Origin: Croceibacterium_A sp039920345
GTDB taxonomy: Bacteria; Pseudomonadota; Alphaproteobacteria; Sphingomonadales; Sphingomonadaceae
Direction: 5' to 3'
NCBI GenBank assembly: GCA_039920345.1
Contig: JBDSDZ010000051.1
Span: 1 to 48,431 of the forward strand
DNA length: 48,431 nt
Shown here: piece by piece, positions 46,292 through 48,431 of the stretch
How the letters are laid out: every line of letters starts with the position of its first letter
How positions within the stretch are numbered: position 1 is the first letter of the stretch
Made by a program: the position numbers and the translations under genes
The notes under the pieces: generated by a model
Database searches by the model: none
What the model was told of the DNA's origin: nothing
The model's input: only the letters and a program-made list of their open reading frames with translations

Positions 46292-46948
46292 ATGCCATCT
46301 GTGATATTTCCCGGCCCTGAAGGCCGCCTAGAAGGCCGTTTCTCCCCCGCCCCGCGCCCGCGCGCGCCGGTGGCCATGATCCTGCACCCGCATTCGCAGA
46401 GCTCCGGCACGATGAACGACCGGATCGTGCAGCGATTGTACAAGACCTTCGTCGATCGCGGATTCGCCGTCCTGCGGTTCAATTTCCGCGGAGTTGGCCG
46501 CAGCCAGGGCAGCTTCGACAACGGCATCGGCGAATTGAGCGATGCCGCCGCCGCGCTCGACTGGGTGCAGACGATCCATCCCGAAGCGCAGACCACCTGG
46601 GTTGCGGGCGTCAGCTTTGGCGCGCTGATCGGGATGCAGTTGCTGATGCGCCGGCCGGAGATTCGCGGGTTCATCTCGATTGCTCCGCCGGCCAACATGT
46701 ACGATTTCTCGTTCCTCGCCCCTTGCCCGGCGAGCGGAATCTTCATCCAGGGCGCGGCCGACACCGTGGTCCAGCCCAATTCGGTGGTGAAGCTGGTCGA
46801 GAAACTGCGCACGCAGAAGCACATCACCATCCATCACGAGGAAATCCCCCGGGCCAACCACTTCTTCGAGAACGAAACCGAAGACCTGATGGCCTCGGTC
46901 GACAACTACCTCGACTTCCGCCTCGATCCGAGCTGCCCGATCCGCTGA
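46292..46948 (+). CDS. Alpha/beta hydrolase (dienelactone-hydrolase-like)
   Basis: A 218-residue serine hydrolase of the small alpha/beta-hydrolase group often seen in alphaproteobacteria. The N-terminus MPSVIFPGPEGRLEGRFSPA leads to the oxyanion segment ILHPHSQSSGTMND. The nucleophile is Ser108 in WVAGVSFGALIG. The acid Asp is in IFIQGAADTVV (about 167), and the His is in RANHFFENE near the C-terminus. LRFNFRGVGRSQGSFDNG is the typical RGxGxSxG stretch after strand 4. The substrate is unknown. It is divergent from the cysteine desulfurase operon. About 130 nt separate its stop from the TonB-like gene. Confidence 0.88.
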   Translation: MPSVIFPGPEGRLEGRFSPAPRPRAPVAMILHPHSQSSGTMNDRIVQRLYKTFVDRGFAVLRFNFRGVGRSQGSFDNGIGELSDAAAALDWVQTIHPEAQTTWVAGVSFGALIGMQLLMRRPEIRGFISIAPPANMYDFSFLAPCPASGIFIQGAADTVVQPNSVVKLVEKLRTQKHITIHHEEIPRANHFFENETEDLMASVDNYLDFRLDPSCPIR

Positions 46949-47001
46949 CGTGTTCCACTAGTGCCCGCGGAATAGCGCTTGCCTGGAACGACCTCTTCAT
47001 A

Positions 47002-47019
47002 GTAATGTTACATCATTAC
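47002..47019. promoter_or_regulatory. Inverted repeat, possible metalloregulator operator
   Basis: GTAATG-TTACAT-CATTAC is an 18-bp imperfect palindrome (7 of 9 positions paired if read without a spacer), 57 nt before the TonB-like start. It sits in an AT-rich window inside a GC-rich region. Operators of the Fur/Zur type often look like this, and TonB genes are commonly metal-regulated. The assignment to a specific regulator is a guess. Confidence 0.35.
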
Positions 47020-47075
47020 AAAGGAATCGCCCCACTCCCGCCCGAGGGCGATCCGTGATGGAGAGGAGCGAGCTT

Positions 47076-47753
47076 ATGTCATACGTCACCAAGCGAACGG
47101 ACCCGCAGCGGCGCCGCATTGCCGTGATCGGGGTCATCGCGATCCATGCGCTGCTGGGCTACGCGCTGGTCAACGGACTCACGTACGCCACGATCATCGA
47201 GAAGCTGAAAAACCCTGAAGGTACTCTGATCGAAGACTTTCCGTTGCCCGCGCCGACCCCAACGCCAACCGAGACCGTCGATCCGGTTATCGATTATCAG
47301 CAAGCCCCGCTGCCACCAAAGCCGCTGGCGCAACCTCCGGGCCCGCGGGTCGATGTGGTCGATCCCTTTGCCGATGTCCTGCCGACAGTTCCCCGAACGG
47401 GCGATACCGGCCTGGTCGCCATTCCCACGCCGCAGCCCCGCCCATCCCCCAGCTTTACGGCGAGGTCAGTCAGGCCGAGCAACAACCAGGCCAGCTGGAT
47501 TACCACCGACGACTATCCGCGCCGTTCGCTGGTCGATGGCCACGAAGGCACCGCGCGCTATCGGCTGGTGATCTCGACCAGCGGCAAGGTCACGAGTTGC
47601 GATGTGACCCAAACGACCGGCGACCGCGCGCTCGACGATGCCACTTGCCGCTTTATTATCCGGCGGGCCCGGTTCGACCCGGCGACGGACGAGAATGGCG
47701 CAAAGGTGGTCGGGACCTATGCCGGCATTGTCCACTGGGACATTCCCGAATAG
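47076..47753 (+). CDS. TonB-like energy transducer
   Basis: A 225-residue protein with TonB architecture: a short basic cytoplasmic start (MSYVTKRTDPQRRRIAVIGV), one transmembrane helix at about 15-35, a Pro-rich spacer (PLPAPTPTPTETVDP, QAPLPPKPLAQPPGPR) and a C-terminal TonB domain. In that domain YPRRSLVDGHEGTARYRLVI and GKVTSCDVTQTTGDRALDDA, with RRARFDPATDENG, are diagnostic. TonB carries proton-motive energy from ExbBD to outer-membrane receptors. The ATG at 47076 follows GAGAGGAG by 7 nt; an ATG at 47058 would lie upstream of that site. exbB and exbD are not adjacent. The conserved SxSGxV and Cys residues of this subfamily are present. Confidence 0.88.
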   Translation: MSYVTKRTDPQRRRIAVIGVIAIHALLGYALVNGLTYATIIEKLKNPEGTLIEDFPLPAPTPTPTETVDPVIDYQQAPLPPKPLAQPPGPRVDVVDPFADVLPTVPRTGDTGLVAIPTPQPRPSPSFTARSVRPSNNQASWITTDDYPRRSLVDGHEGTARYRLVISTSGKVTSCDVTQTTGDRALDDATCRFIIRRARFDPATDENGAKVVGTYAGIVHWDIPE

Positions 47754-47760
47754 CGGCTCG

Positions 47761-47964
47761 CTATTGCCCTGCCTCGGCGGCACGGTCGACCAGGGCCGTG
47801 TCGCTTGAGTCGGGCACCGTCCAGACCAGCACATTGCCGATCAGAACCACGGCCATGAGCAGCATCAGACCGGCCTGGCGGCGAGAATTGCGCCGCCACA
47901 GGACAATCGCCCCTGCAACAAGCGCGATCGCCGCCAGCACGACTACAGATAGGACCGTATCCAT
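47761..47964 (-). CDS. Small two-helix membrane protein, uncharacterised
   Basis: A 67-residue protein with helices at about 4-24 (VLSVVVLAAIALVAGAIVLW) and 31-49 (AGLMLLMAVVLIGNVLVWTV), joined by a basic loop (RRNSRRQ), and an acidic tail (DSSDTALVDRAAEAGQ). The basic loop should be cytoplasmic with both ends outside. It is convergent with the TonB-like gene, whose stop is only 7 nt away. It is divergent from the DUF3597 gene, about 100 nt apart. No family is recognised. Codon use fits the region. Confidence 0.6.
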   Translation of the reverse strand: MDTVLSVVVLAAIALVAGAIVLWRRNSRRQAGLMLLMAVVLIGNVLVWTVPDSSDTALVDRAAEAGQ

Positions 47965-48064
47965 CGCCGGTAACTAGGCCATCGGGTGCGGGGACGGAAG
48001 CGTTTGCCGGAACTTAGCGCGCTCCGCCCGGTTCGTTAGCTGTACGCTAACAGGAGCAGAACCC

Positions 48065-48431
48065 ATGGGAATTTTCAGTTCGATCAAGGACGCGATCTTC
48101 GGTCACAAGGCCGCGCCCGCGACACCGACCGGCACCCCGCCAACTTCGGCAACCACCATCGGAGGCACCACGACGGCCGCCCCCGCGCCGCAGCCGATGC
48201 AGGAAGTCGACGTCGAAAGGCAGCTCGATGCGATGGCCGGGGCCGACAAGCTCAACTGGCGCACCTCGATCGTCGACCTGATGAAACTGATCGGGGTCGA
48301 TTCAGATTACGCCTCGCGCAAGGAACTGGCCGGCGAAATGGGCAAGACCGATTATTCGGGCGATGCCTCCGAGAATATCTGGCTGCACCAGCGGGTGATG
48401 CAGGAACTGTCCAAGAACGGCGGCAAGGTCC
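48065..48431 (+). CDS. DUF3597 domain-containing protein (cut by the window end)
   Basis: The first 122 codons are visible; the frame is open at the right edge. It starts MGIFSSIKDAIFGHKAAPAT behind AGGAG, followed by a Thr/Pro/Ala-rich linker. The DUF3597 core begins at about residue 48 (VDVERQLDAMAGADKLNWRT), then SIVDLMKLIGVDSDYASRKE and LAGEMGKTDYSGDASENIWL. The family is small, helical and of unknown function; it is usually about 130-140 residues long, so little is missing. No signal peptide is visible. Confidence 0.88.
   Translation, partial: MGIFSSIKDAIFGHKAAPATPTGTPPTSATTIGGTTTAAPAPQPMQEVDVERQLDAMAGADKLNWRTSIVDLMKLIGVDSDYASRKELAGEMGKTDYSGDASENIWLHQRVMQELSKNGGKV

Noticed and set aside
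1..48431. CRISPR arrays, rRNA, tRNA, insertion sequences and prophage genes
   Set aside because: I saw no regularly spaced repeats, tRNA cloverleaf sequences, transposases, integrases or phage structural genes in any gap or reading frame.

Overview
The window reads as chromosomal DNA of a high-GC (about 64% by eye) alphaproteobacterium, most likely a Sphingomonadales member of the Erythrobacteraceae/Sphingomonadaceae type. The markers are a CcrM-type GANTC methyltransferase, an F1-only atp operon (atpHAGDC without the Fo genes), a three-part proton-translocating transhydrogenase (pntAA, pntAB, pntB), the tiny aa3 oxidase subunit IV, CobT of aerobic cobaltochelatase, an 85-residue F1 epsilon and a CpaF ATPase. 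Family names come from reading the translations; no database search was possible. I saw no rRNA, tRNA, CRISPR array, insertion sequence or prophage. Coding density is high and most operons are tight, with many 1 to 8 nt gene overlaps.

Layout. 1-9.6 kb: cobT (cut by the window edge), a DUF4197 lipoprotein, priA, a leftward run of DUF1203, Ada, a PEP-mutase-like enzyme and a CPBP protease, then a membrane-anchored serine protease. 9.7-16.4 kb: atpH-A-G-D-C, interrupted twice: a two-helix 72-residue ORF sits between atpA and atpG, and an SGNH hydrolase plus hexapeptide acyltransferase pair sits between atpG and atpD. 16.4-24.4 kb: a 53-residue gene, two EamA transporters, a gene remnant, a solitary cpaF, an entericidin-like lipoprotein, and a leftward group of DUF938 methyltransferase, SDR-like protein, dGTPase and an Asp/Glu racemase relative. 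24.4-29 kb: a leftward transhydrogenase operon headed by cytochrome oxidase subunit IV, with VOC and fasciclin lipoproteins between pntAA and pntAB. 29-34.7 kb: a sigma54-type response regulator with an altered GAFTGA loop, a small secreted protein, folP and ccrM, a sulfotransferase-like gene and a SnoaL-like protein. 34.7-40.3 kb: rnhB, a PQQ-type sugar dehydrogenase, GNAT, DUF1285, Nudix CoA pyrophosphatase, the CCA-adding enzyme and a PRC-barrel-like secreted protein. 40.3-48.4 kb: parC, a DUF4349 lipoprotein, a ferredoxin and two tandem cysteine desulfurases, an alpha/beta hydrolase, a TonB-like protein, a small membrane protein and a DUF3597 gene cut by the window edge.

How parts work together. 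The atp and pnt operons both act at the proton-motive force, and both carry extra envelope-related genes. The two cysteine desulfurases and the ferredoxin form a compact sulfur/Fe-S operon. ccrM, with a dense cluster of its own target sites and a CtrA-like half-site in its upstream region, is the probable cell-cycle control point of the window. The points most worth a second look are the genes lodged inside the atp and pnt operons, the GANTC cluster at ccrM, the apparent ATC start of the ferredoxin, and the small genes shorter than usual annotation cut-offs.
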